Source of the DNA: Streptomyces europaeiscabiei
GTDB taxonomy: Bacteria > Actinomycetota > Actinomycetes > Streptomycetales > Streptomycetaceae
DNA length: 64,000 nucleotides
Assembly (NCBI RefSeq): GCF_036346855.1
Contig: NZ_CP107841.1
Span: 3,662,001 to 3,726,000, forward strand
Direction of reading: 5' to 3'
Shown: in pieces, positions 6,856 to 15,200 of the stretch
Layout: every line of letters begins with the position of its first letter
Numbering within the stretch: the stretch's first letter is position 1
Made by a program: the position numbers and the translations under genes
The notes under the pieces: model-generated
The model's database searches: none
Seen by the model: the letters and a program-made list of their open reading frames with translations, nothing else
Told to the model about the DNA's origin: nothing

Positions 6856-8213
6856 GTGCGCTGGCGAACGATCTCCGGCTGGCCGCCCTGCTGACCCGGG
6901 GCTCCGACCGGCGGGAGTGGTGGCGGGTGACGCTGACCGCACTCGGGGCGGCCCTGGCCACCGCCTTCGGCATGGCGGCGGCCGCACTGGCCTCGCTGGA
7001 GGGCCAGTACAGCGTGCAGTTCGGCAGCGGGCTGCTGGACAGCCCCAACTCGCGCTCCGGGGTGATCGTCAGCCTGCTGTTCCTGCTGGTCCCGGTCCTC
7101 GGGCTCCTCGGTCAGTGCACCCGTGTCGGTGCCGTGCACCGTGACCGGCGGCTGGCCGGGCTGCGGCTGGCCGGGGCGTCGGTGGCCCAGGTGCGCCGGA
7201 TCGCGGCACTGGAGACGGGAGTGGCCTGTCTGGTCGGCTCCCTGGTCGTCACGGTCTTCTTCGTGCTGCTTCTGCTGGGCGTGTGGTCCAGCCCGCCCGC
7301 CCTGGCCTGGGTCGGCATCGCCCTGGTGGCGTTGGGAGTGCCTGCGCTGGGCTCGGTCGCGAGTGTGCTGGCGCTGCGCCGGGTGGTGGCCACTCCGCTG
7401 GGCTGGGTGCGCCGGGTGCGGCCGAGCACGGGCCGTGGGCCCGGGTGGGTGTTCCTGGGCGCGGTGGCGCTGGTGGTGCTCGGGGCACTGCTCTTCGTCG
7501 CCAACACCAACCGCGACATGCCCAACAATTCGTTCAGCCACCCTCCGGTGACGATCCCCGGCCTGCTGCTCGCGGTGGGCGCGGGCGCGGTATGGCTTTC
7601 GGGCAAGGTCTCGAAGCTCACGGGCCGACTGCTCGCCCCGCGGGCCGGGAATCCGGCAGTGCTGATCGCCGCCGAGCGGTTGCGCGACGATCCGTGGGCC
7701 TCGGCCCGCACCCACGCGGCCGTCCTCGTGGGGACCGTCGTGGGCAGCGGGTTCGTCGGCGTACGGCAGGCGTTGCTCGCGGACGTGAACAGCAGCAAGC
7801 ACATGTCCGAGCAGGCGTCCTTCTACGTCACCGGGGTGCACCTGACCGCGGTCGCGATCATGGTCGGTTTCGCCATCACCTTCTTCGGGCTGGCCGTCGG
7901 TACCGCCGAGTCGCTCGCCACGCGCCGTCGGGGCCTCTCCGTGCAGGTGGCCGCCGGGGTGCCGTACGAGGTGCTGAGCCGTGCCCTGCTCCTGGAGACC
8001 GCCCTGCCGCTGGCGCCCTCGGTGCTGGTGGCCGGGGCCGGGGGCTCCGCGATCGCCTTCGCCTACGTCATGGCCCTGCAGGGCACGGCGGTTCTGCCGT
8101 TCGGTGCCCTGCTCGTCCCCCTCGCGGTGTACGGCGCCTGTCTGCTGGCGGCGGCCACCTCGCTGCCGCTGCTGCGCCGCACGGTCCGGCCTGCCGAGCT
8201 GCGGTACGCCTAG
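6852..8213 (+). CDS. FtsX-like ABC transporter permease
   Basis: 453 residues starting with an ATGA overlap with the ATPase gene. There are repeated blocks of hydrophobic helices, with early segments around residues 20-45, 65-90 and 110-180. A late FtsX domain (about 320-440) ends in TSLPLLRRTVRPAELRYA, a typical FtsX-family tail. There is no large extracellular domain of the BceB type. With the PadR regulator and ATPase it forms a three-gene export or resistance unit. The substrate is unknown. Confidence 0.88.
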   Translation: MSALANDLRLAALLTRGSDRREWWRVTLTALGAALATAFGMAAAALASLEGQYSVQFGSGLLDSPNSRSGVIVSLLFLLVPVLGLLGQCTRVGAVHRDRRLAGLRLAGASVAQVRRIAALETGVACLVGSLVVTVFFVLLLLGVWSSPPALAWVGIALVALGVPALGSVASVLALRRVVATPLGWVRRVRPSTGRGPGWVFLGAVALVVLGALLFVANTNRDMPNNSFSHPPVTIPGLLLAVGAGAVWLSGKVSKLTGRLLAPRAGNPAVLIAAERLRDDPWASARTHAAVLVGTVVGSGFVGVRQALLADVNSSKHMSEQASFYVTGVHLTAVAIMVGFAITFFGLAVGTAESLATRRRGLSVQVAAGVPYEVLSRALLLETALPLAPSVLVAGAGGSAIAFAYVMALQGTAVLPFGALLVPLAVYGACLLAAATSLPLLRRTVRPAELRYA

Positions 8214-8224
8214 GCCCCCAAGAC

Positions 8225-8265
8225 CCGGCGGCCCAGGAGACACGGGGGTGTTCCTGGGCCGCCGG
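8225..8265. terminator. Hairpin after the FtsX permease
   Basis: CCGGCGGCCCAGGA at 8225-8238 pairs perfectly with TCCTGGGCCGCCGG at 8252-8265. It begins 12 bases after the permease stop, in the convergent gap with the MscS gene. Confidence 0.75.
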
Positions 8266-8272
8266 CAGGTGT

Positions 8273-8326
8273 GGGCAGAGCGGTGGGGGCGCCCGGAGAA
8301 ATCCGGGCGCCCCCACCGCTCTGCCC
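8273..8326. terminator. 25-bp perfect hairpin with GAAA loop
   Basis: A 25-bp arm at 8273-8297 pairs perfectly with 8302-8326 around a GAAA tetraloop. There is no T-tract. It is placed symmetrically between convergent genes (permease and mscS), so it probably ends transcription from both sides. Confidence 0.8.
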
Positions 8327-8346
8327 AACCGCGAACGCGCCTGGCG

Positions 8347-9450
8347 CTACTTCGGCACCCCCGAAGGCGCGATCGGCGTCGCCCGCTCCGACTGCGGTGA
8401 CGTGGTGGACGCGTAGGCCGACGGGGCCGCCACGCCGGCCGTCGGGTCGGCGTCCGGATTGTCGGCCGCGAGGGCCGGGCCGCCGCCGACGATGGGGATG
8501 TCGGCGGCGTCGAAGGCCTTCTTGATGCGCCAGCGCAGTTCGCGCTCGACGGTGAGGGCCTTGCCGGGCATGGTCTTGGCGGAGACGCGGACGAGCATCG
8601 AATCCAGGAGCACGTCGTCGAGGCCGAGGACCTCGATCGGGCCCCAGAGGAGCTCGTTCCAGGGGTCCTCCTTGCTCATCGCCTCGCCGACCTCCAGGAG
8701 GGTGCGGCGGACCTTGTCGAGGTCCTCGTCGTAACGGACGGTGACGTCGACGCCTGCCGTGGCCCAGCCCTGGGAGAGGTTGCCGATGCGCTTGACCTCG
8801 CCGTTGCGGACGTACCAGATCTCGCCGTTGTCGCCGCGCAGCTTGGTGACGCGCAGGCCGACCTCGATGACCTCGCCGGAGGCGACGCCCGCGTCGACGG
8901 TGTCGCCGACGCCGTACTGGTCCTCAAGGATCATGAAGACGCCGGAGAGGAAGTCCGTGACCAGGTTCCGGGCGCCGAAACCGATGGCGACGCCCGCGAC
9001 ACCGGCGGAGGCCAGCAGCGGGGCGAGGTTGATCTCGAAGGTGGCGAGGACCATCAGGGCGGCGGTGCCCAGGATGAGGAAGGACGCCACCGAGCGCAGT
9101 ACCGAGCCGATGGCCTGGGAGCGCTGGCGGCGGCGCTCGACGTTGACCAGCAGACCGCCCAGGGTGCCGCCCTCGACGCCCGGGACGGAGCGGTTCATCC
9201 GGTCTATGAGCTTGGTGATCGCCCGCCGGACGAACACTCTCAGCACCGCCGCTATCACCACGATCAGCAGGACGCGGAGACCTATGGCCAGCCATGTGGA
9301 CCAGTTCTCCTCCACCCAGCTGGCGGCGTTGGTCGCGCTCTCCTGGGCGTCCTCCAGCGACGGCACCGCGGGGGTCGTCGACGTCTCCGAGGGGGACGGC
9401 GACGGCGAGGCGGCGGCCGGTAGGAGGGGCAGGGAAGAAACGGACGACAC
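8347..9450 (-). CDS. MscS-family mechanosensitive ion channel
   Basis: 367 residues from a GTG at 9450 with GGAGG 9 bases upstream. A Ser/Pro/Thr-rich N-terminus precedes a membrane segment (WLAIGLRVLLIVVIAAVLRV, about 52-71) and two further helices. The pore-lining helix is LLASAGVAGVAIGFGARNLV, with the Gly/Ala pattern of MscS TM3. FLSGVFMILEDQYGVGDTVD and the beta domain follow. The channel releases ions and solutes during osmotic downshock. The C-terminus is a polar tail. Confidence 0.93.
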   Translation of the reverse strand: MSSVSSLPLLPAAASPSPSPSETSTTPAVPSLEDAQESATNAASWVEENWSTWLAIGLRVLLIVVIAAVLRVFVRRAITKLIDRMNRSVPGVEGGTLGGLLVNVERRRQRSQAIGSVLRSVASFLILGTAALMVLATFEINLAPLLASAGVAGVAIGFGARNLVTDFLSGVFMILEDQYGVGDTVDAGVASGEVIEVGLRVTKLRGDNGEIWYVRNGEVKRIGNLSQGWATAGVDVTVRYDEDLDKVRRTLLEVGEAMSKEDPWNELLWGPIEVLGLDDVLLDSMLVRVSAKTMPGKALTVERELRWRIKKAFDAADIPIVGGGPALAADNPDADPTAGVAAPSAYASTTSPQSERATPIAPSGVPK

Positions 9451-9765
9451 GGCGGGTACCTCCAGGTGCGTTATCTGCCCTCCGGTGCGGCGGTCAAGAT
9501 CCGTCGGGTCACGGATGGGTCACCGGACGGGCAGGCCCACCACACTAACGGGGCATTGTGTGGAGGTCGTCGCCATGTTCGAGGGAGACAGGGCGCTCAC
9601 CAGGGAGTGAAGGGAGCACGCGGCGGGGGATGAATCAAGGTGTGGTCGAAAACACTCCCAGCCCGTTACCGGGACATGGTGGCGCTTCCACCAGGCATGA
9701 GGGGAGACTGACTACGGATCGTCCACGGCGCGAGCCACGCGCCGCCGGCGTACAAGGAGGCATCC
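9451..9765. other. Divergent intergenic region, mscS / HNH gene
   Basis: 315 bases between divergent genes. It must hold both promoters, but no clear -35/-10 pair, repeat or RNA is recognisable. A tiny frame beginning ATG near 9574 is too short to support as a gene. Confidence 0.4.
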
Positions 9766-10302
9766 GTGCCGCACGTCCTGGTCCTCAACGCGTCGTACGA
9801 GCCGCTCGGTGTCGTACCGCTCCGCCGCGCGCTCGTCCTCGTCCTGGAGAACAAGGCGGTCTCCCTGGAAGAATCCGGCGCCTACCTGCACAGCGCGACC
9901 GTCACAGTCCCCGCACCCAGCGTGGTCCGGCTCAAGCGATTCGTCCGGGTTCCCTATCGGGGGCCCGTTCCTCTGACCCGTCGGGCGCTGTTCGCCCGCG
10001 ACGGGGGCCGGTGCATGTACTGCGGTGGCGTCGCAACCAGCGTCGACCACGTCATCCCGCGCAGTCGCGGGGGCAAACACGTCTGGGACAACGTCGTCGC
10101 GTCGTGCCGCCGCTGCAATCACGTCAAGGCCGACCGCCATCTCGTCGAGATCGGCTGGCGGCTCCGTCACAAACCCGCTCCGCCCACGGGTCTGGCCTGG
10201 CGCATCATCGGCACCGGCCATAGGGACCCGCGCTGGCTGCCCTACCTGCAGCCGTTCGGCGCGGACGACGCGATGGCCCGGATCGACGGCATCTCCGCCT
10301 GA
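9766..10302 (+). CDS. HNH endonuclease
   Basis: 178 residues from a GTG at 9766 with AAGGAGG in good position. The C-terminal half holds the zinc-bound HNH fold: CMYCGG, then VDHVIPRSRGGKHVWDNVVA, then CRRCN. The two CxxC pairs, the catalytic His and the Asn are all intact. The N-terminal half (VLVLNASYEPLGVVPLRRAL) is typical of the widely conserved actinobacterial stand-alone HNH family. That conservation suggests a housekeeping role rather than phage defence, but the biological function of this family is not established. Confidence 0.92.
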   Translation: MPHVLVLNASYEPLGVVPLRRALVLVLENKAVSLEESGAYLHSATVTVPAPSVVRLKRFVRVPYRGPVPLTRRALFARDGGRCMYCGGVATSVDHVIPRSRGGKHVWDNVVASCRRCNHVKADRHLVEIGWRLRHKPAPPTGLAWRIIGTGHRDPRWLPYLQPFGADDAMARIDGISA

Positions 10303-10321
10303 CGGTCCGGGTTTTTGCATG

Positions 10322-10350
10322 CCGGGTGCCCCTCCCCGCGGGGCACCCGG
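10322..10350. terminator. Hairpin after the HNH gene
   Basis: CCGGGTGCCCC at 10322-10332 pairs with GGGGCACCCGG at 10340-10350, 20 bases after the HNH stop. A short T run (GTTTTT) precedes it rather than follows it. Confidence 0.65.
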
Positions 10351-10501
10351 AACGCCAACATCCGTTTGACCTGCGGCTTCTTTACCGTCTTCACAGGTAC
10401 CCCGCCTACCCCTCACACAAGTGATCGCCTAGTGTCACCTCCACAGGCGGCCCTTGTTCTGGAGCGCAACGCCCAGGGGCCCGCCTCGAATGTGGGGACT
10501 C

Positions 10502-11338
10502 ATGCGCAAGCTCGCCATAGGTGCCGCCGTGTCCGGCGCCCTGGCTCTCACCGGCCTGGCCGCGCCCGCCGCGCTGGCCGACTCGCCGGACCTGACCTTC
10601 GGCGCCATCACGGTCAACAGCGGCAAGCCGATCGTGGTCGGCACCAAGGCCGCGGTGACCGTTCCGGTCACCTACAGCGTCACCCGGCCGACCGCTTTCA
10701 AGGTCGACTACAAGAACAACTTCCTGGGCATCGCCCTCTACCGCGGCAGGCTCGCGGAACCCGACAACGCCATCGAGGGCTCCCCCAAGAAGCCCGTGTG
10801 CACGCCGACCGCGACGACCGACACCACGGTGACCGAGTCCTGCGCGACGAAGCTCACCATCGATCCCCGGGACAGCCTCTTCGAGGGCGCGGACGCCACC
10901 ACCTGGAAGGCGGCCGCCTTCTACAGCGAGCAGGCCATCGACGAGGACGACTCCGACGACCACATCAGCTTCCACCTCGGGAGCGACATCTGGGGCAACC
11001 TCGGCACCGCCAAGCTCCAGCGGCTCGCCAAGGCCACCGTCAACGCCACCCCGGAGCCGGTCGTCAAGGGCAAGACCCTGACCGTCAAGGGCACGCTCAC
11101 CCGCGCCGACTGGGACGCCTCCCGCTACGCGGGCTACAAGGGCCAGAAGGTGACGCTCCAGTTCAAGGCCAAGGGCGCCACCGCCTACACGGACGTGAAG
11201 ACGGTGACCTCCGGCACGGCCGGCGCCCTGTCCACCACCGTGAAGGCGTCGAAGGACGGCTCGTACCGCTACAAGTTCGCCGGTACGTCCACCACCGCGG
11301 CGAAGACGTCCGCGGCGGACTTCGTCGACGTGAAGTGA
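10502..11338 (+). CDS. Secreted protein, possible Ig-like/adhesive fold
   Basis: About 278 residues. The ATG at 10502 is preferred because it begins a clean signal peptide (MRKLAIGAAVSGALALTGLA, cleavage near ALA-DS); in-frame ATGs at 10490 and 10454 are alternatives. The mature part is beta-rich and hydrophilic, with a Cys pair near residues 100-120 and an acidic EDDSDD patch. A C-terminal repeat-like module contains LTVKGTLTRADW and VTLQFKAKG, similar to the small beta-sandwich modules often seen in Streptomyces exported proteins. It is cell-wall or medium located. The function is not known. Confidence 0.75.
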   Translation: MRKLAIGAAVSGALALTGLAAPAALADSPDLTFGAITVNSGKPIVVGTKAAVTVPVTYSVTRPTAFKVDYKNNFLGIALYRGRLAEPDNAIEGSPKKPVCTPTATTDTTVTESCATKLTIDPRDSLFEGADATTWKAAAFYSEQAIDEDDSDDHISFHLGSDIWGNLGTAKLQRLAKATVNATPEPVVKGKTLTVKGTLTRADWDASRYAGYKGQKVTLQFKAKGATAYTDVKTVTSGTAGALSTTVKASKDGSYRYKFAGTSTTAAKTSAADFVDVK

Positions 11339-11374
11339 CATGAGGTAACACCTCGTCCCGCGTTGCGGGACACC

Positions 11375-11412
11375 GCCCCCGGGTAACGACTCCGTTGCCC
11401 GGGGGCTTTTTT
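11375..11412 (+). terminator. Rho-independent terminator
   Basis: GCCCCCGGG at 11375-11383 and CCCGGGGGC at 11398-11406 form the stem, extended by an imperfect inner part, with six T at 11407-11412. It lies just after the secreted-protein gene. A smaller GTCCCGC hairpin precedes it near 11354-11371. Confidence 0.9.
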
Positions 11413-11434
11413 GTTGGCCGGATATTGACGCCCA

Positions 11435-11450
11435 TCTGGTCTAGTCCTAT
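11435..11450. promoter_or_regulatory. DasR-like (dre) site upstream of the sugar operon
   Basis: TCTGGTCTAGTCCTAT matches 12 of the 15 defined positions of the remembered DasR consensus ACTGGTCTAGACCANT. DasR is the GntR-type master regulator of aminosugar use in Streptomyces. Its presence would fit an operon for glucosamine or N-acetylglucosamine oligomers. This is a motif match only. Confidence 0.5.
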
Positions 11451-11466
11451 CGTCCTGGCATCCGAC

Positions 11467-11479
11467 AGGAAACTTTCCT
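11467..11479. promoter_or_regulatory. ROK-regulator operator palindrome
   Basis: AGGAAACTTTCCT is a perfect dyad around a central C, 23 bases before the ROK gene ATG. It is the obvious candidate autoregulatory site for the ROK protein and the csn-like operon. Confidence 0.65.
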
Positions 11480-11501
11480 AACAGTTGGCAGGTGGCGGAC
11501 C

Positions 11502-12749
11502 ATGGCAGGAACCCCCCGTGTACTGCGCGCCATGAACGACCGCGCCGCGCTCGACCTGCTGCTGGAGCACGGGCCGCTCTCCCGGACCCGGCTCGGCAGG
11601 CTGACAGGACTGTCCAAGCCGACCGCCTCGCAGCTCCTGGCCCGCCTCGAAGCCGCCGGGCTCGTGATCGCCACGGGCACCGGTACGGACGGGTCCGGTA
11701 CGGGCGGACCCGCCGAGAGCGACTCCGGGGCGGGCCGACCCGGCCCCAACGCCCAGCTCTACGCGGTCGACCCGACCGCCGCGTACGCCGCGGGCCTGGA
11801 CGTCACCCCCGAACGCGTCCTGGCCGCCGTCGCCGACATCACCGGCCGCACGGTAGGCGAGCACGCCGTCCCCACCCCCGGACGACGCCCCGCCGAACCC
11901 GTCGTACGGCAGGTCACCACCGCCCTCGACGGGGCGGTCAAGGCCGCCGGACTCGTCCGGTCCGACGTGCGCCGGCTGGTCATCGGCACGCCGGGCGCCT
12001 TCGACCCGGGCACCGGGCGGCTGCGGTACGCCTCGCACCTGCCCGGCTGGCACTCCCCCGCCCTCCTCGACGAACTCGCCGCCGTGCTGCCGATGCCGGT
12101 GGAGTACGAGAACGACGTGAACCTCGCCGCCCTCGCCGAACAACGGCTGGGCGCGGCCAAGGGCCACGAGGACTTCGTCCTGCTGTGGAACGAGGGCGGT
12201 CTCGGCGCCGCCGTGGTCCTGGGCGGACGGCTGCACCGGGGGTTCACCGGGGGCGCCGGCGAGGTCGGGTTCCTGCCGGTCCCCGGCGTACCGCTGGTCC
12301 GTCACGTCACCAAGGCCAACAGTGGCGGCTACCAGGAACTCGCCGGTTCGCAGATCATTCCCCGGCTCGCCCGCGAGCTGGGGATCTCCCCGGTGCCGGA
12401 GGGGCCGTACGCCGAGGTCGCGGCGGTGCTCGTCGCACGGGCCGCCGCCGACATCGACTCCGGGTCCCACCGACAACTTCTGGCCACCTACGCCACCGGG
12501 CTCGCCACGGGTATCGCTTCGCTCGTAGCCGTACTCGACCCCGAACTAGTCGTCCTCAGCGGTACGGCGTTGACCGCCGGCGGCGAGCCGCTGCGGGCCC
12601 TCGTCGAGGCCGAGCTGGCGGAGCTGGCCGCGTCCAGGCCGCGGCTCGTTCTCGGCGATGTGCGTGAACACCCTGTGCTGCGGGGGGCACTGGAGAGCGC
12701 GCTCGCCGCGACCCGTGACGAAGTCTTCGACACGTTGACGCTTCGCTGA
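11502..12749 (+). CDS. csnR: ROK-family transcriptional regulator, CsnR-like
   Basis: 415 residues. A winged helix-turn-helix lies at residues about 12-55 (LSRTRLGRLTGLSKPTASQL). A ROK sugar-kinase-like domain follows, with VEYENDVNLAALAEQRLG and a glycine-rich GAGEVGFLPVPG segment. The usual CXCGXXGC zinc signature of ROK proteins is absent. The gene heads a sugar ABC operon with a GH4 hydrolase and a kinase, the order I recall for csnR-K of S. lividans, where CsnR represses chitosanase and this operon. The name rests on gene order and family, not on an alignment. Confidence 0.8.
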   Translation: MAGTPRVLRAMNDRAALDLLLEHGPLSRTRLGRLTGLSKPTASQLLARLEAAGLVIATGTGTDGSGTGGPAESDSGAGRPGPNAQLYAVDPTAAYAAGLDVTPERVLAAVADITGRTVGEHAVPTPGRRPAEPVVRQVTTALDGAVKAAGLVRSDVRRLVIGTPGAFDPGTGRLRYASHLPGWHSPALLDELAAVLPMPVEYENDVNLAALAEQRLGAAKGHEDFVLLWNEGGLGAAVVLGGRLHRGFTGGAGEVGFLPVPGVPLVRHVTKANSGGYQELAGSQIIPRLARELGISPVPEGPYAEVAAVLVARAAADIDSGSHRQLLATYATGLATGIASLVAVLDPELVVLSGTALTAGGEPLRALVEAELAELAASRPRLVLGDVREHPVLRGALESALAATRDEVFDTLTLR

Positions 12750-12837
12750 ATCGGCCGACTCACAAGCCGTCCGACAACTGCGGGCCGTTCGTGGCCGGTC
12801 GCGCCCACGCGGCGGAGCCGCACATCGACACAGCCCC

Positions 12838-12853
12838 GCGCCCTTCGGGGCGC
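12838..12853 (+). promoter_or_regulatory. UUCG-capped stem-loop ahead of csnE
   Basis: GCGCCC-TTCG-GGGCGC forms a very stable tetraloop hairpin 33 bases before the csnE ATG, within the 137-base gap between csnR and csnE. It could protect the downstream mRNA or adjust the ratio of regulator to binding protein. The role is inferred. Confidence 0.5.
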
Positions 12854-12886
12854 TTCACCTCACCTCTCTCCTCAGGAGGCCTCGCC

Positions 12887-14224
12887 ATGTCCGGAATGTC
12901 CAAGAAAGCGGCGATCGCACTCGCCGCCGCAGCCTCCCTCTCCCTCCTCGCCACCGCCTGTACCGGTGAGGCCGGCACCGCCGCCTCCGACGATCCGAAC
13001 GCCAGGACGACGATCACCTTCTGGCACGGGTGGAGTGCGCCCGGCGAGGTGAAGGCGATCCAGGCGAATGTGGACCGGTTCGAGAAGGCGCACCCGAACA
13101 TCACGGTGAAGGTCGTCGGGAACATCAACGACGACAAGCTCAACCAGGCGCTGCGGGCGGGCGGTTCGAACGGGCCCGACGTGGTGTCGTCCTTCACGAC
13201 GTCGAACATCGGCAAGTTCTGTTCGTCGGGGGCGTTCGCCGATCTCAAGCCCTTCATCGAGAAGTCGAAGCTCGACCTCGACAAGATCATCCCGAAGGCG
13301 ATGCTGGACTACACGCAGTTCGAGGGCACCCGGTGCGCGCTGCCACTGCTGGGCGACGCGTACGGGCTGTACTACAACAAGGACGCGTTCGAACAGGCGG
13401 GCATCAAGTCGCCGCCGAAGACGTGGTCGGAGTTCGCGAAGGTCGCCAAGAAGCTGACCAAGACCGAGGGCGACAGCTACTCGCAGCTCGGGTTCATGCC
13501 GAACTACCACGGCTACGAGACGGTCGTGGACCACTACATGTCGCAGTGGGACCACGCGTACTTCAACGCGGAGGGCGAGTCGAACATCTCCGAGGACCCG
13601 GCGTTCGCGGAGATGTTCAGGTACCAGAAGAGCCTGGTGGACTCGCTCGGCGGCTTCGCGAAGCTGGAGAAGTACCGGAACACCTTCGGTGACGAGTGGG
13701 GGGCCAAGCACCCGTTCCAGACCGGCCAGGTGGCCATGCAGCTGGACGGCGAGTGGCGGCTCGGGATGGCGAAGGAGGCCGGGACCGACTTCGAGATCGG
13801 CACCGCGCCGATGCCCGTGGCCGACGACGAGGTCGACGAGTACGGCAAGGGCTTCCTCTCCGGCACGATCATCGGCATCGCCCCGCAGAGCAAGAAGCAG
13901 AACGCGGCCTGGGAGCTGGTGAAGTACCTGACGACCGACACCGAGGCCGTCGTCTCCTTCGCCAACGCCATCCACAACGTGCCGTCCACGTTCGCGGCCC
14001 TCAAGTCGCCCGACCTGAAGGTGGACGAGGGCTTCCGGACGTTCCTGGACATCGCCCAGAACACGCACTCGAACACCCCGCCGGCCTCCATCAACGGCTC
14101 GACGTACCAGACGACGCTCCAGGACTTCGGCTACCAGTACGAGTCCGGCAAGGTGAAGGATCTGCAGAAGGGTCTGGAGAAGACCGCGACGCAGATCGAC
14201 ACCGACATCGCGCAGGCGAAGTAG
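12887..14224 (+). CDS. csnE: Sugar ABC transporter solute-binding lipoprotein
   Basis: 445 residues from an ATG at 12887 with AGGAGG about 7 bases upstream. The lipoprotein signal ends in LLATAC, so the mature protein is lipid-anchored at Cys near residue 24. The body is a type 1 extracellular solute-binding protein (SBP_bac_1), with TITFWHGWSAPGEVKAI at the start of the first lobe and LDGEWRLGMAKEAG late. It captures oligosaccharide for the two permeases encoded next. The ligand, probably glucosamine or N-acetylglucosamine oligomers, is inferred from operon context. Confidence 0.9.
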   Translation: MSGMSKKAAIALAAAASLSLLATACTGEAGTAASDDPNARTTITFWHGWSAPGEVKAIQANVDRFEKAHPNITVKVVGNINDDKLNQALRAGGSNGPDVVSSFTTSNIGKFCSSGAFADLKPFIEKSKLDLDKIIPKAMLDYTQFEGTRCALPLLGDAYGLYYNKDAFEQAGIKSPPKTWSEFAKVAKKLTKTEGDSYSQLGFMPNYHGYETVVDHYMSQWDHAYFNAEGESNISEDPAFAEMFRYQKSLVDSLGGFAKLEKYRNTFGDEWGAKHPFQTGQVAMQLDGEWRLGMAKEAGTDFEIGTAPMPVADDEVDEYGKGFLSGTIIGIAPQSKKQNAAWELVKYLTTDTEAVVSFANAIHNVPSTFAALKSPDLKVDEGFRTFLDIAQNTHSNTPPASINGSTYQTTLQDFGYQYESGKVKDLQKGLEKTATQIDTDIAQAK

Positions 14225-14237
14225 CGGTATCCGGCCG

Positions 14238-15200
14238 ATGTCCACGCACTCCCTGCGCGTGTCCACGCACACGCTCCGTTCGAAGCGCCGCCGGTCGGCG
14301 CTTCGGACGGTGGCCTTCCTGTCACCCTGGCTGATCGGGTTCGGTGTCTTCTTCGCCTATCCGCTGGTGTCGACCGTGTACTTCTCGCTGATGAAGTACG
14401 ACGGCTTCGGTACTCCGGTCTTCCGCGGCCTGGGCAACTGGTCCTACGTCTTCGACGACTACCCGCTGTTCTGGCCGGCCCTGCGCAACACGCTCTGGCT
14501 GGTCCTCGTGATGGTGACCTGCCGGGTGGTGTTCGGGCTCGGCGTCGGTCTGCTGATCACGAAGATCAAGACCGGCGCGGGCGTCTTCCGCACCCTCTTC
14601 TACCTGCCCTACCTGGCCCCGCCGGTCGCCGCGACCCTCGCCTTCGTCTTCCTCCTCAACCCCGGGACCGGGCCGGTCAACTCCGTCCTCGACGGGCTGG
14701 GCCTGCCGACGCCCGGCTGGTTCACGGACCCCGCCTGGTCCAAGCCGGCACTCACCGCGCTCGCGCTGTGGGGCGTGGGCGACCTGATGGTCATCTTCAT
14801 GGCCGCGCTGCTCGACGTGCCGAAGGAGCAGTACGAGGCCGCCGAGCTGGACGGGGCGTCCGCCTGGCAGCGGTTCCGGTACGTGACGCTGCCGACCATC
14901 TCGCCGATCGTGATGTTCGCCGTGGTCACGGGCGTGATCCAGACCATGCAGTACTACACGCAGCCCCTGGTGGCCGGGAAGGTCGCCTCCGGCATCATCG
15001 GCGGCTCCGGCCAGCAGTTCGAGCCGGGCTACCCGGACAAGTCGACGCTGACGCTGCCCCAGCTCGTCTACAACCTCGGCTTCCAGCGCTTCGACTACGG
15101 CTCCGCCTGTGTGGTCGCCCTCGTGCTGTTCGCCCTGTCGATGGTGTTCACCGCGCTGCTGATGCGGCGCCGGGGCGGACTGATCGGAGCGGGTGACTGA
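14238..15200 (+). CDS. csnF: Sugar ABC transporter permease (MalF-type)
   Basis: 320 residues with six membrane helices. The first is at about residues 28-50 (TVAFLSPWLIGFGVFFAYPL). The EAA loop, needed to contact the ATPase, is YEAAELDGASAWQRFRYVTL (about 197-216). It starts 13 bases after csnE. Its last base is shared with the next start (TGATG). No ATPase gene is in the operon, so a shared MsiK-type multiple-sugar ATPase elsewhere is expected, as is usual in Streptomyces. Confidence 0.92.
   Translation: MSTHSLRVSTHTLRSKRRRSALRTVAFLSPWLIGFGVFFAYPLVSTVYFSLMKYDGFGTPVFRGLGNWSYVFDDYPLFWPALRNTLWLVLVMVTCRVVFGLGVGLLITKIKTGAGVFRTLFYLPYLAPPVAATLAFVFLLNPGTGPVNSVLDGLGLPTPGWFTDPAWSKPALTALALWGVGDLMVIFMAALLDVPKEQYEAAELDGASAWQRFRYVTLPTISPIVMFAVVTGVIQTMQYYTQPLVAGKVASGIIGGSGQQFEPGYPDKSTLTLPQLVYNLGFQRFDYGSACVVALVLFALSMVFTALLMRRRGGLIGAGD

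Noticed and set aside
6060..8243. A 727-codon minus-strand frame across the ABC transporter
   Set aside because: Gln/His/Arg-rich shadow of the ATPase and permease genes, which are well supported on the plus strand.
9594..9765. Leader peptide or riboswitch before the HNH gene
   Set aside because: No stable conserved fold or peptide pattern could be seen; the region looks like an ordinary leader.
9766..10302. HNH gene as part of a phage-defence island
   Set aside because: It is a single-domain HNH of the widespread actinobacterial type with no partner methyltransferase, helicase or nuclease gene beside it.
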